A stretch of 64,000 bases of DNA from Chrysaora quinquecirrha (GCA_014526335.1 JACTAT010000014.1:7732659-7796658); one strand, 5' to 3'; counted from the first letter of the stretch, positions 45,243 to 58,590 are shown. Translations and numbers: made by a program. The notes: a model not told the origin generated them from the letters alone.

Positions 45243-45654
45243 CAGATCGCTAAAGCCAAACAAAAGTATGAATTAAATTTTTATTCTTGAAATCGATATA
45301 AAAGAAAATTTACAAAAAAAACACGTGCTGTGGAATATTTTAATTTTATGCTTAGTAATGCATGAAACCCCAAAGTCTACCAAAGTCCCAATTTTTAAGG
45401 ATAATTCCAATGCGGTTAGTGTTTCTTAGGTTTTAAGGCGTTTTACGATTTTTAAAGTTTAATTCTTTATATTCGGCATTTTTCAAAGAAATGTTCTAGA
45501 AAGGCAGTTATTATTAGAATTTTATGTTCATACGAAACACCGGGCTGAGATGGCATAAACTTTTTTTGAAATTCCAGAAACTACGTACTTCATGAGTAAC
45601 TTAAAATCAATTCTGAAAGTTTGAATCATTAGTCCTGAAACACATAATGATTTG

Positions 45655-45750
45655 AACTGTCTTGGGGTTGGGGCTGTCTTGGGGCTGTCTTGGGGTTGTC
45701 TTGGGGCTGTCTTGGGGTTGTCTTGGGGCTGTCTTGGGGCTGTCTTGATT
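45655..45750 (+). repeat. 11/22-bp G-rich minisatellite
   Basis: About eight copies of CTTGGGGYTGT, alternating CTTGGGGCTGT and CTTGGGGTTGT in places. Three to four G per copy on the plus strand give it a quadruplex-forming pattern; the minus strand is the sense strand of the TRIO gene. Confidence 0.92.
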
Positions 45751-46213
45751 CTGATACGGTCTGATTCGTTTACGGTCATTTAAAAACGGTAAAAATGGTT
45801 TCACTGTCATTTTAAAATGGTACAAGTACGAACTATGTGAATGACGCTTAACATAATAATGATAATGATGGCGTATGAAATTTGAAAATAATTGCATATT
45901 ACATTCTGATGCAGCATAAAACGAGGCTGATAGATGAGCTAAATTATTATTTGACATTCGCCATTTCGAACTCCAGAAGGAGAACGAAAATTTTTCCACG
46001 CAATGAATATTTTCGAGTTGTTTGGGAGAATTTGCACATAAATCCTTGTCAAGGGGAAATAAAACTTTGCTTGTAGAGGCGAATGTGTGAGATAGTGAGC
46101 ATAGGGGGTTCTAGGCGTCGACTGTAGTCTAGAATACAGTAGTTTTCACCCAGGGTGGTTTTCTCTTAATAAATGTCAACCATATTTATAAACGCTTACT
46201 ACATGAACTGAGA

Positions 46214-46439
46214 GGGCCTTTTCTCAATGTTATTATCCCAAATTCGCTTTTTGGACTTCACATGTCCTTGAAAAAAGTTACGTTCATCGAGCTGGCGGAT
46301 GTCAACTGTATTGAATTTAGTATTGGGCCTTTTCTCGATGTTATTACATATCGCAAATTCGCTTTTTGGACTTTGGATGCCGTTCGAAAAAAATAAGCAC
46401 AAGCTAGCGAATGTCAACTCTATTATAGTTAGTATTTTA
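46214..46439 (+). repeat. two 111-bp tandem copies next to the candidate exon
   Basis: GGGCCTTTTCTCAATGTTAT at 46214 and GGGCCTTTTCTCGATGTTAT at 46325, each followed by CAAATTCGCTTTTTGGACTT. A TTATAAACRCTTAC motif occurs before the first and after the second copy; the latter contains the exon's splice donor. Confidence 0.85.
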
Positions 46440-46450
46440 TAAACACTTAC

Positions 46451-46555
46451 AAGCGAGAATCCTTTTGGGGAATCATCATCAGCCGGAATCCTCCTAGCGA
46501 CGCTTCCATCATCTTCAAACTCAAAATCATCAGTACATTCGTTCACATCCATATT
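46451..46555 (-). CDS. candidate cassette or alternative first exon of the TRIO gene
   Basis: A 105-bp stretch bounded by AG (CATAG) and a perfect donor GTAAGT. It is open in phase 0 at both ends and encodes an acidic peptide starting NMDVNECTDDFEFEDDG and ending PKGFSL. Those phases let it splice between the exons at 54001-54114 and 37070-37462 without a frame change. It also has its own ATG, so it could instead be a first exon adding about 34 residues directly before the spectrin array. I know no counterpart in vertebrate TRIO. Short repeats lie on both sides, so a chance ORF with good splice signals, or an exon of another transcript, remains possible. Confidence 0.45.
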
Positions 46556-46718
46556 CTATGCATCAAAACAATTACACCATGAAACCCGTAAAGGCCAACT
46601 GCACTTCAACAACTTCGAATATTGAAAAGATAAAACCATGATGGATAGATAAAATCTTCAACGAATCGTAATTCCAAGAGCAGATGGCTGGAGATGGCTA
46701 TGCTGTGATAGAGATAAC

Positions 46719-47260
46719 ATAAACGCCAAATTCACATCGCTATACGATTAGCTATACTTCTGTTAATTCGTCCTCGAAGCGAAACCATGTGCCAGATTGA
46801 AGCACCGATGAAAACATAGTTGTTAAACCATTACAAAGCACATGAAACCATTACAAAACACAGTATGAATCCAGTAAAAGGCAGTATATAATGTCGATAA
46901 GTAACATAAGCGCTAAATTCACATCACATTGATTGCTATACTTCTGTTAATCCGTCTTCGAAACGAAACCATGCGCTAGATTGTAGCATCGATGAAACCA
47001 TTACAAATCACATGAAACCATTACAAAACACAGTATGAATCCAGTACAAAGCTGTATAGGGCATCGATAGGTAACATAAACGCAAAATTTATATCACATT
47101 GATTAGCCACATGTCTGTTAGTATAAGACCATGTCCTCGAAGCGAAACCATGCGTTAGATTCAAGCATCGATGAAACCATGGTCATGAAACCATCACAAA
47201 ACACATGAAACCATTGCAAAACACAGTGGGAATCCAGTACAAAGCAAATATGTGTAGTAC
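46719..47260 (+). repeat. three tandem copies of a 170-187-bp unit
   Basis: Unit starts at 46719, 46906 and 47076 (ATAARCGCYAAATTCACATC). Shared blocks: CGAAACGAAACCATGCG, GCATCGATGAAACCATTACA and AAACACAGTATGAATCCAGT. Confidence 0.88.
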
Positions 47261-47589
47261 AGCGTTGATGCTTATAACATGGTTTTCTCGTCTTTTCAAG
47301 GCTAAAGATCTCTAAAGCAGAGGATGTCTGAAATTCCATTCAATGATAAACAATGCAGATCAGAGGGGATAGTAGCTCACCAGATGGGAACAGACAGAAG
47401 GACAATACAATAAAAATATCCTCCCGCAGATCAATTATTATTGGTTGAATAACAAGCTTTTAAATGCGCAAACAATCGAATCAAGACCACAGCGTCTCTT
47501 TTGTTATGTTAAATGACTCAAGTTCAAACTAAGCTAAAACTACCAAGACATACATACTTTACCGACCTTATCGCCAGTTTGATAACTAT

Positions 47590-47810
47590 TAAGATGACGT
47601 TAATCATGACGATCATGATGATGAGAGTCATGAGAGTCATAACGTTTGGGGTATTGAAGGGGATTACATGATTATGATGATAATTGTGACGATGTTTAGG
47701 ATGGTGACAGTGATTATGATTATGATGGTGACAATGCTGCTGCTGACGATGAAGATGACGATGAACTGCATGCCAATGATGATGATTGATTATGATGAGG
47801 ATGAGGATGG

Positions 47811-47844
<34 letters not shown>

Positions 47845-47990
47845 AATTGTGGATAACGCTTATGATGATGATGATGATGATGATGATAATGATGGCGATG
47901 ATGATGATGGTGATGATGATGACGATGGTTATGATGATGATGATTATGATTATGATGGTGGTGGTGGTGGTGGTGGTGATGATGATTATT

Positions 47991-48039
<49 letters not shown>

Positions 48040-48075
48040 CGACGATGATAATAATCATAATAATATTGATTAAAG
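47590..48075 (+). repeat. (ATG)n array
   Basis: About 480 bp dominated by GATGAT with GAC, AAT, TTA and GGT variants; open frames on both strands are single-residue runs (Met/Ile/Asp/His/Ser). Confidence 0.95.
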
Positions 48076-48994
48076 ATGAGGATGAGGATCATAAGATGAT
48101 CATGAGGACAATGATCATGATTTATCTTTATTCTCAGTGTACCTATGTAAATCAAATAACTATCTGGCGTACACATCTTTTCTAACATATGTATTCAACT
48201 GAAGCAATGCCAAAACACGAGACATAATGCAATGCTAATGTTATTTAAACAAAACAGCAAACACCTTAAACCAAATCAAACCAACTACACCAGAAAAAGC
48301 AGTTCAAAAACAATGCTAAATAACAACAAAGGATAAGGCTTGGCCAGGAAACAACCACACGAACGACTGAATTTGAGCCAAATATTTAAGAATCTTGAAT
48401 CTTAAGGATTTATCTATTCTTAATATTAATCTCAACAGTAAATATCTCAACCAAATTTGAAATTTTTCACGATTCTCAAAGATTCCTAAACCTGTGACAA
48501 TTGATGGGGATTTCAAATACGATTTTGTTGTTATCAAGGTGTCTTGTCAGGATGATAGGTCAGATATTATGTTTTAATGTGATGTCATCGACTAATTGCT
48601 TCTAATCCTGAACTTAACCATAGAATCGATGGATAAAACCAGGAAATTCTTAGACAGAGGTCATTGGTTCGAGTCCAATAACTTGAACTCGAACACATGA
48701 TCTCAGGAATTTTTTAAGTCCTTTAGGGGTCTGGATGAAGTCATCATATTGAAGCTTAAACTTTTCTAAAGTAGAGCAAACCACTAGCCATCTCTAGCCA
48801 AGCTCACCCGGCATACTATTCACAGACGATAGAACCGAAATTGGCCTAACTCACTTCTTCTATTGTTCGTCGGTTTGTAAAAACTAGAGACACAACCCCT
48901 TCGCTACGCTTCGTTCTACGGATCCAAAACAGCATTATCAACGATTCCAAAACAATAGCACAACAACACAACGCAACAAATAGACGTTTGCTTC

Positions 48995-49060
48995 AACTTC
49001 AAGCGTCGCACAGTTCAGTTCAATAGCGATAACTACGACTTATGTAAGTAGTCTGGCCTA
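48995..49060. repeat. family B repeat fragment
   Basis: GCACAGTTCAGTTCAATAGC, GATAACTACGACTTATGTAA; ends about 50 bp before the TTAG array begins. Confidence 0.55.
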
Positions 49061-49109
49061 AATGGTGACCAAGCAACAGTTAGTTTAGTAGATGGTCAGT
49101 CAGTTTTTA

Positions 49110-49805
<696 letters not shown>

Positions 49806-50579
49806 TATACAGCTTGTCAGCCAGTCATTAAGTCAGGGAATTTGGCAGGGCTACTTTGGGTTATATATAGCCCACACTTCTTATGACGATCAAAAGTCAA
49901 GATCAACAAGATCAAGATCTTCCAATTGTGCTTGTAAATTTCAAACTCTTAGCATATCCTCAGTAAGGCGTTCTCAATCAAAACTATTTTCGATTTTTAA
50001 ATTAACTGATCTATTAATATGACAAACTCCAAGTTGAGTCTCCAACTGATTTCATTCAAAACTAAATCTATTTTCTACATCACGTCTTAAAATCCTATTC
50101 TCAGCAGCTTCAATAGCTCAGTGTGCAGGCTCTAACTAATAGTCAATAACACTATTCTCTGCAAAGCTTAATAATCTTAGAGCAATTAGTTTCGTTCGAA
50201 AGTAGTTTTGTTTGTTTATGCTATGCAATAAACACTAATGACAGAGGGCCTAGTTTGTAGTAAGACAGGCTAGCTGGGGAGCTTGTAGGTTGTTGCCCCA
50301 GCTCACAAAAAAGCTGGCACTCGATGGAGGCTAAATCCTAGATGTGTTGGTCATAGAGTGCCGATGACCCATGGGCGGGCTAGGTGATGGTCCGGTCATT
50401 TTTAGCCCAGATTTTGTAACTGTTTCCAGCTTGCTTCTGAATGTGAAAAGCGTCCCATTCTAGATTTCAATGTGTTTCAAACATGCGTTGACGAAAAAGA
50501 ATAATTTTGCTTATGATACTTAGCCCAAGTGGGCCATCCAGGTACAAACTCATTGGACACAGTCCTTTTCTCACTCTCT

Positions 50580-50700
50580 TAAAGCTACTGGTGTACTTAG
50601 ATTGGCTTATATCGAAAAACTGGTATGCACGGTGGACCAATCACCGAGGACAGCAACGCATCACCTTAAGATTTGTCAGGAGCCAAGCTTGTTGTAAGAT
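50580..50700 (+). repeat. repeat family F copy
   Basis: Matches the segment inserted in repeat E at 43215; contains GCACGGTGGACCAATCACCG and GGAGCCAAGCTTGTTGTAAG. Confidence 0.65.
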
Positions 50701-50748
50701 CGAGCCTTGCTAAAATGAGCTACCTTCTCCATCAATTATGATCTGACT

Positions 50749-51134
50749 ATACTTTTTTAATAAGCAACTGGATTTTTATCCAGCCCTCAAAGTTGCTTAA
50801 AATTTTTGACATTTCAGCCCTTAAAGTTGCTTAAAAGTTGCTTAATATTTTTTGGACCTAACGACCACCCCTGACTTTGCAGGTCAAAATCATCAACTGT
50901 TAGGCCTATAACACGACTTTTGGGAGACAGTAACTGGAAAAACGTTAGCTAAAGAAATTCAACATGCAAAAGATAAGAACGAACAATTTCCAACAACAAG
51001 AACACGTATAAGCTTGGTTGCTTGACTTCTTAGTTGCTTACAGTTATTCAATTGAGCCCTCAAGTTGCTTAATGTTAGGTCAGTTCAGCCCTAGTTACTT
51101 ATTGAGCGGTTGCTTATTACAAAAAAGTGTAAGG
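50749..51134. mobile_element. MITE family D, full-length copy
   Basis: Clear terminal inverted repeat: ACTTTTTTAATAAGCAAC on the left, GTTGCTTATTACAAAAAAGT on the right. It contains CAGCCCTCAAAGTTGCTTAA and GAGCCCTCAAGTTGCTTAAT in mirrored order. Confidence 0.85.
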
Positions 51135-53149
51135 CACAAACTAAGGGGAGATGTCGCGAAAAGCTTATCGCAGAAGGCTAAAGCAGAGTAATGTCCTAAA
51201 CAGTACTGCTGTAATGACGGGCAATTTTAAACGGCGTTTATATCCTAAAGAGCATAAAAGAGTCCTCTTAACAGTCTGTTATCAAAGAGCCTTTGTTCTG
51301 TATTTTCGACAGATGATGAAGGCAATTATAGTTTGATGTGATTTAAAGACCCCACCTTAGTCATTTCTCTTCCAAATATATGATCGCAAATAAGATTTTA
51401 ATCAGATAAAATGGATTACACTTTAAATTCGTAGGAATTTTCAATCAAATGTTCTAGATTTGAGTTCCGCATATGGTCACATAAAATTAAAATTGATCGC
51501 TTAAAAAACTGGCGCGATCAAATATATAGGCCGCAGATTGAATATTGAAGGGCTTAGAATAATCCTGTAGAAATAAGAGATCTAGGCAGCTAGTTCAGAG
51601 TGACCCCCTCCAAAGCTCGAAGAATACTAAGAAAGATCTGAAAATCAAACTGAACTAAAGGGGGTTATTACACTGTAGTAGCCACGAATATAAATAACTA
51701 TAGAAATCTAACTTCACGTGAGAGGGAATCTGAATGACCCCCCTGTATAGCTGAAAAATTCCTAAGAGGCATGCCAAAATCAAGCTCAATTCAAGGGGTT
51801 ACTACACAGTAGTTATCATGACTAAAACCAACATTCAACTGACGCGACAAGAATTATAAACAGGCTGATACTAAGCTACATGAATAGCTCCAAGGTCTAC
51901 AAAGTCTGCTTAAATCTACAAATATACTTTGCAAAGCCTTACGGCATCAACACACAAGGAACTACTGTAAAGGTGACGCAAAGGCTTACTACTGTAAGTT
52001 AGTTTAGGTAAGGTAAGTTAATCGAAGGGCAGCTTGCACCGCGGCAACTGTGGCTATGGCTAAAACTATAACTGAAAGCTGGAGCTACATTCAACCACAC
52101 GATCAAAATCGGTAGCTACAAATAACCAGTGACAAAAACGATAGTTTACTAAAAAGATCTGAAATCAAAGTGATTCAAATTTGACTTGTTGTTGTTACAT
52201 TATTTGAGTAGGCTGTTATTTCTAGCTTCTTCAAGTAATCTAGGCCTACTAAGCATGCCGCATCCAGGCATGGGACCCCTAGTTTAACGTCCCTTTCAGA
52301 GTGAGCTGGTTGGTAATCCATCTAGAAAGTCGCCCATCCAGATGCTGACCTCACACAACCAAGCTTAACTTCAGCTGTCTAACGAGAACTGACTGAGAAG
52401 CTTGGCGACCCATTCAACAATCAAGCCCTTTTCCTAATTATGTCTGATAAGGGTGCCCTCGATAAACCTCGAAATTAAATAAAAGCCCATAGGCTTCTGT
52501 GTCACTTGCACTCTCTTTAGATGCATAGCTTGAAGAAAACAAAGGAAAAAGGAAAAAGGTATGAAATTTAGCTTAAGGAATCGCCTTAAAACAAAGAGCG
52601 GTAAAATCTATTTTGTTGTAGCTTATTAAGTGGCCTCGTTCGCTGATTACCATATATATCTTTGTCGACTAGAAACCAAAGTATGGTATGGTTGACAGTC
52701 TCTAGTAGGATACCGCTTTCAGAAGGGGCGCCAGCCTTTAAAAGGTGCTGGCGCAGGAGATCAAGAAGGAAGGCTTCACTAGACCTCGACATGTCCTTTT
52801 CGTAAATTACTTAAGAAAGATAATCCTCGAAGAAGCAAGCCGAATTTGAAGATCTCAAAGAGATGTTCGTATCAAGGCAGTTCTTTGGGTGTAAATTGAA
52901 AGGGAATATAGAGTATTAAGCAGATGATCTTGCTGATGGAACTAAATTTTCGTGAGAGAGCACAAAGAAATGTACAGAAATACCACACGGATAGCATGAT
53001 GAAAAGGCGCGGCATTCTCGGTATCTATTGGGCACTTATATAAGCACATAGGACTGTAAATAGCTCGTGTAGATACTGTACGCCAACTCACGTATCGTCA
53101 GTGTATTGCAGCTAATTGGTGTTGCTACATTTTCAAGTTATCTCGGTGA
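51135..53149. other. non-coding stretch, no feature recognised
   Basis: AT-rich intron sequence. Short direct repeats AAATCAAACTGAACTAAAGG (about 51640) and AAATCAAGCTCAATTCAAGG (about 51777), each with a preceding GACCCCC, suggest an old tandem duplication of about 137 bp. No protein motif or splice-bounded frame found. Confidence 0.4.
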
Positions 53150-53305
53150 AAGGTGAGATGGTGTTTTATCGCCAGTCGCTAGGATCTCAGTAGTGGGATA
53201 ACTAATCGAGATCTCGACCCTGGCTGTGACGCTACCGTGGCTGAGCTCGAACCCTGACCACGCTGAGCCCTCGACACCGCGAGTCAGCTGGATTAAACCT
53301 AAACC
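53150..53305 (-). mobile_element. SINE family S1 copy
   Basis: Minus strand: CAGCTGACTCGCGGTGTCGA, GGGTTCGAGCTCAGCCACGG, ATCCTAGCGACTGGCGATAA. Good preservation. Confidence 0.78.
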
Positions 53306-53339
53306 CCACAGCACATTCATTATCTTACTGGATTATAAG

Positions 53340-53405
53340 CACCATAAAGTAATCATAATCATAATACTTAATCATAATCATAAAGTAATCATAATCATCA
53401 TACTT
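53340..53405 (+). repeat. (AATCAT)n short tandem repeat
   Basis: Four to five copies of AATCATAATCAT-type units split by ACTT and AAAGT. Confidence 0.8.
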
Positions 53406-53592
53406 AAGTTTAAATTTGATTATTACGCAAGTTACAATATTAATCATATTTAATCCTGGAAAAAGCCTTGAAATTATATTAATAATGGCTTTTATTAGAA
53501 AAACAATTCAATTATTAAGACTGTCACCAATTTTAGGGTAAGTTCTGCACACCTATTTTATATTTACCGGAGTTATAGCAAACTTAAGCAAT

Positions 53593-53938
53593 GCTTATGT
53601 CGAAATTGCGCACAGTCAGAGCTAATTGCCGATTGCTAATTGGCGATTTTTCGGAACTAATTTGTCGCAACTGACTGGTCGATACATAAGTTCTCTGCCC
53701 ACTAGTTGGCAACTAGTTCCTTTCTGATGACAACTAGTCGGCGCACAGTTCAAGTAAGTTGGGCATGTTCTACTTCCGCGATTAGTTCACAACTGACTCC
53801 GGTCCGTCGCAGTCGACCTGAGCGCTATTGCGACCGCAATCAACTGTATCCTATAATTTCTGACTAGTTGTTGACATGTCAGCACAAGTTAGCAGTTTCA
53901 ACTAGTTGTCGTTAGTTCTATCGTATCTTAGGTCGGCG
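53593..53938 (+). repeat. repeat family E, uninterrupted copy
   Basis: From TATGTCGAAATTGCGCACAG to GTTCTATCGTATCTTAGGTC; rich in CAACTAGTTG / CAACTAGT motifs facing each other. It ends about 60 bp before the TRIO exon at 54001. Confidence 0.78.
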
Positions 53939-54000
53939 TAAAAACCTAAGCAAAAGGTACCCTGAACGTTGAGTAGATAGAAAAGGACGAAAGCACTCAC

Positions 54001-54114
54001 CGTTCGCATTTTGACCCAAACAAGATGTTCATATTTCAAATTTCCGCCATATTCTTTAGTCAGTTGAAGAGGCGATATATACTTGACAATACCATCTGAT
54101 GACGTCAGCACGAT
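54001..54114 (-). CDS. trio: TRIO exon: end of Sec14/CRAL-TRIO domain
   Basis: This exon has 38 codons, phase 0 at both ends, between an acceptor CGACAG and a strong donor GTGAGT. It reads IVLTSSDGIVKYISP, then QLTKEYGGNLKYEH and WVKMRT, which follows the TRIO line MVSLEGLTKVVDPSQLT, FDGCLEYNHEEW. It completes the Sec14-like domain; the next coding block in TRIO starts the helical spectrin region. The intron that follows is the largest in the window (16.5 kb) and carries the Harbinger transposon and the candidate extra exon at 46451-46555. Confidence 0.92.
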
Positions 54115-54994
54115 CTGTCGAGATAGGAGATGAATGATGAAAATAAAAATATTGAAATATTATCATGACAACATTGATAAAAATCGATTACAGAAGTACA
54201 ATAAACTCGTATTTCTAGAATGATAATATTTTAGAAATTATTGTTTGAAACAGCTGAGTATGTTAAAATCTATTAAGACCGTACTTTTCATATTTCGTAT
54301 GTTATTTAATATTATTTTTTCCAATTCAGATCCCAAATGAAAACAGTCTCGACTAGCATCTTGCTCCTTTACACACTTATTCAATTGTTTACGGTTCGTT
54401 CCTTTTAAACAGTTCTATTGTATATAATGAAATATATAATCATATCAAAGAACATAATGACCAATTACTGGGATAAAATTAATAATTTAACACAATACTA
54501 TTAAGGGAAAGTAATAAATTTAGCCCACGCGAAGGCAATACCACGTGTTCAGAAGCCTCAAATGTTTTGACAATGTTCTCAACAAGTCGCACGACAAGCT
54601 CTCTCATTCAGCTCTGTGATTCGAGTAGGTATGTTCAGCCTTCTTCAGTGCCGTACATACTGTATAATAACCCACCACATTAAGCATAATAACCCACCAC
54701 AGTACGCAAAATACACCACCACAGTAGTGCGTATCCACCACAGTAGTGCGTATAGATTCGCTAGCGTGATACTGTATAGAGTACTGTAATGTTCTCGAAT
54801 ATCCATAACTTTATATAAAGACCTACGGCATGGAAGAAGGTTTTCATTGCAAACCTTCAGTGCCAAGATGGGAGGAGAATTGAAGAGTTTCTTGTCAAAG
54901 AACTGCTACTGTTCTGATATCCAATGGAAAAATGATAGAGACAAGGGCCATAAAAGTGGTATTCGTTTGCAATACAAATGTTGCTCGGAAAAAT

Positions 54995-55320
54995 TCAGCC
55001 CAGTTGCAAGCGAAGCCCCAAGCCAAGCCAAGCCAAGCCCAGCCAAGCCAAGCCCAGCTCAGCCAAGCCCAGCTCAGCCTAGTCCAGCTCAGCTAAGCCA
55101 AGCTAAGTCAAGCAAAGTCAAGCCAAGTTAAGCCAAGCCAATGCGGGTCAAGCAAGACAAGTCAGTTCTAGCCTAAGCTAGCTAAGTCAACGTAAGGCAG
55201 GTTAAGTCAAGAAAAGTCAAGTTAAGCTAAGCTAAACTAAGCCAAATGAGGTCAAGCCAAGCCAAATCCAAGTCAAGTTTAAATCAAGTCAAGTCAAGTC
55301 AAGTCAAGTCAAGTCATGTC
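54995..55320 (+). repeat. (AAGCC/AAGTC)n pentanucleotide array
   Basis: Starts as CAAGCCAAGCCCAGCCAAGC, drifts to AAGTC and ends in a pure CAAGT run. Same unit as the array at 58155. Confidence 0.93.
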
Positions 55321-56663
55321 AAGTGGAATCCCCCCTCAAAAACCTGTATACATCATCGATGACTCAAATAGCTGAATAGACTGTATTAGATGTAACAGCT
55401 GCTAGATATATAGATTTCTTTCCATTCTTCTGTTACCAAATTAAACAGATTTAGAAAAACAGAGGAATGGCCTGAAGAGATTAAATTGAGCTCGGGAATG
55501 GATATTCAAGGCTAGAAACTTGAAGAAATTTAAAAGGAACATAAGAGAAAAAGATGAATAAAACGTCAGAAAAAAAGCTAAAAGTGAAAAAAGTACCAAA
55601 ATTAGAACTAAGGAAGCCTAATTACAAACATGGAAGAATTGTCTAAAAGTATAAATTGACACAAGTTAAGCCCTGACAACGAATATTGGGCAGTTTGAAA
55701 ACATGGAAATGTGAAGAAATTCGAACAGAAAACTTGAAAATAAGTCTATGATCGAAAAATTAGTAGGCCTAAGTTTGAGAGAAGAACATATGGAAATAAA
55801 ATAGCCTTGAGAATGAATAGTTTTTTGACGAAAATTTATACAATATCGCATCGCAGTAATAGTGAGGTGAGTTTTGCAAAAGGAAGAGTCGTCTAAAACT
55901 ACGAAATTCGACGGAGCTCTACGATTTAATATTCAGAGCTTTATAAACAAATCAAAATGCGAAGAAATGCAGTCTGGAAACAGAGGAATGAAGTGAGTTT
56001 TAAAATGACGATAACAAAGAAATCACACTAGGGTTCGAACTATAAACAAACAAACAAATAGATAAACAAATCGACTAACAAACAAACAGAAGACTTACCA
56101 AAGTTGTCTCTAAGTTTGATTTCACAAGAAACAAGGAACGATATGGAAAAACTTTACTCGGTAGGAAAATCAGTGTTCTGCAGCTGTTTGACGGTTATGT
56201 AATCCACTTGCGATAAATAACAAAAAGTCTAATAGTTGAAATCTTCGTTTCAGACGAAAAATCGCCTATTACAACAAGGCACTCGGCCGACAGAAATTAT
56301 CACTTGAAATAGCTGCTTACGGCTGGCAAAGAAACCAGCAAGTTAACCTACATCAATTATTTAACAGTAAATCACAACACAAAGACACAGAAAGGAGCAG
56401 AACTGCCTAAGGAAACAAAGAGGAGAAGACTTGAGATTCTAGACGGGGCGTCGCAGTTTGAAAGCATAGGAGACGAGGATGTTCATGTATGGATTCAAAT
56501 CAGGGTGCAGCTATATAACAATGTCCTGTGTAGTACTTTGTAGTACTGTGTAATTATGTACAGGTGTACACCGTAGTTATGTAAAAGGATACACTTAAAA
56601 GCGAATCACTGTCATGTTGTGAAAGTATCTACAAGCTCTAAAATATTAATCCTATTTCAAACA

Positions 56664-57040
56664 GCGTTGCGATAAGATGCGGATAAACACAGTGGACAAA
56701 GAAAACCTCCGCAATGCCTAATCTAGTTGATGGCAAAAGACCTGTTTGTTGTTCGAGGGTAAAACATAGTAAGCCTTTGGTAGTTGGTAAGCTATATAGT
56801 AAACCAAGGTAAGGTGTGGTTAACTATTGTTTATTATGGTAAACATAAGTTCGTTGCGATAAGATGTTGATAAGGAAATTGAACAAAGAAAACCTCTGCA
56901 ATACTTAATCTAGTTGATGGCGAAAGACCTGCTATGCTGTAGAATAACAAGAGAGGCAAGCCAGACTCAACTTGGTGAATAAAAGTAAAGGAAGGTAAAC
57001 TGTGGTTACCTACGGTAAACTGTGGTAAACTATAGTAAAC
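56664..57040 (+). repeat. two tandem copies of a 188-bp unit
   Basis: GTTGCGATAAGATGCGGATA at 56665 and GTTGCGATAAGATGTTGATA at 56853, each followed by ACAAAGAAAACCTC, CTAATCTAGTTGATGG-like and AAAGACCTG, then GGTAAAC-rich sequence. Confidence 0.85.
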
Positions 57041-58154
57041 AAAAGTAAGAAATGATAATCAACATAGAAAGCTATTAACCGACTCGGCCACAGAATAAGA
57101 ACTTATTGCAGAGTTAACTTCTGATTCGGAAGAAGGATCTCAGAAGAGAGAAATTTCAAGAAGCGTAGCACATTTGCTGTTGCTGTGGGCACAGTCCCTA
57201 TATCTTCCGACTGTTTGTCGAAGCGAATTACTCCTGACACTAAACCCCCTGACAAAAGAAACTTCCTAGTCTTATCAATGATCCAAATGGAATTTCCAGT
57301 GTATAGCAGCCTTTAAAACAAGCAGTAACAGGGTCATTTCGACGCAGAGGTTCTAACCTGCTTCGTTAAGGAGATTGCGACAGGCCTAAGTACGGTGTCA
57401 CTGGAAAAGAGAGCTTCTGTATTTGACTTGTACAAGAAACAGCACGATCCAACTGACTAAATAAAATAAAGATGTTTTCAGCACAGATTGGAGACTTGGT
57501 TCGCTGAAAGTATATTTTAATTGATGCAGAAAAGATTAAACTTTTGCACACTGCGGAGTTCAGCAGTGTGTATCTGTTACGATCAACAGATGTATGCGAT
57601 TTTAGTGTGTCCCACAGCGTTAGACAGGGCTCAACAGTTGTGTAATAGACTTTATCTGGAGAATGTTCACCACAAAAAAGCCAGAATCTGAATTAACCAA
57701 TAAGAGTGCTTATCAAAAAGAATCAACTGCATATGAAAGAAACAATTTCTTATAGCTTCATGCACCTAATCAGAAAAACAACGCAGAAAAGTTGGCCATG
57801 ATAAAACTAAGGCGAATTACCCTTCAAACCTGTGCAACTCCAAACGTGTACAAAAACCACCATCGCATACACAGATTTTTTTCTTTTGACTCTGACAACA
57901 GTATCGCTAAGACTGAAGCTGCGGCACTAATCACTTACAGTAAAAAACGTTGGTTCTTGCCAAGACAATGTCAAGTATATGAAGGCCAGCTAACAGCCTA
58001 AGAGACAAAACGCCATCTGCTAAATCTGCCACCAACTTAACCTGCGTATGCAACTACCACCTCAGCTTCTTGACTTTCTATACTTCCAAGTGAGGATGGT
58101 CGTAACCATTAGCTATTCGACAGAAAGATGCTTGGCTAGACGCGTTGTATAGAG

Positions 58155-58590
58155 AAATATCACGATGAAGTCAAGCCAAACCGAGTTAAAGCCAAGCCAA
58201 ACCAAGTTAAGCCAAGCAAAGCCAAGCCACGTCAAGCCAAGTTAAGTCAAGTCAAGTCAAACCAAACTAAACAACGTCAAACCAAGTTAAGTCAAGACAA
58301 AACAAGTTAAGCCAAGCCAAACCAAGTTAAGCCAAGCCAAAGAAAGCCAAGCCAATCTAAGCAAAGTCAAGTCAAGCCAATCTAAGCAAAGTCAAGTCAA
58401 GCCAAGCCAAGCAAACCCATGTCAAACCAAGTTAAGTCAAACCAAACCAAGTTAATCCAGGCCAAACAAAGCCAAGTCAATTTAAGCTAAGTCAAGCCAA
58501 GCCAACCCACGTCAAGGAACGCCAAGAAAATGCAAGTCAAGTCAAGCAAAGACAATTTAAGCCAAAACAAGCCAAGCCAAGTAACATTTA
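58155..58590 (+). repeat. (AAGCC/AAGTC)n pentanucleotide array
   Basis: About 430 bp of AAGCCAAACCAAGTT-type units; local 20-30-bp blocks repeat (GCCAATCTAAGCAAAGTCAA twice). Confidence 0.94.

Noticed and set aside
47720..48188. Frames of 95-132 codons with poly-Asp, poly-His and poly-Ile
   Set aside because: Same cause: a second ATG array.
48650..48700. T-arm-like sequence ATTGGTTCGAGTCCAAT
   Set aside because: Stands alone without an acceptor stem, D-arm or box A at the right distance.
54847..55131. Pro/Ala/Ser-rich frame of 94 codons
   Set aside because: Its second half is a translation of the AAGCC repeat, and the first half has no recognisable feature.
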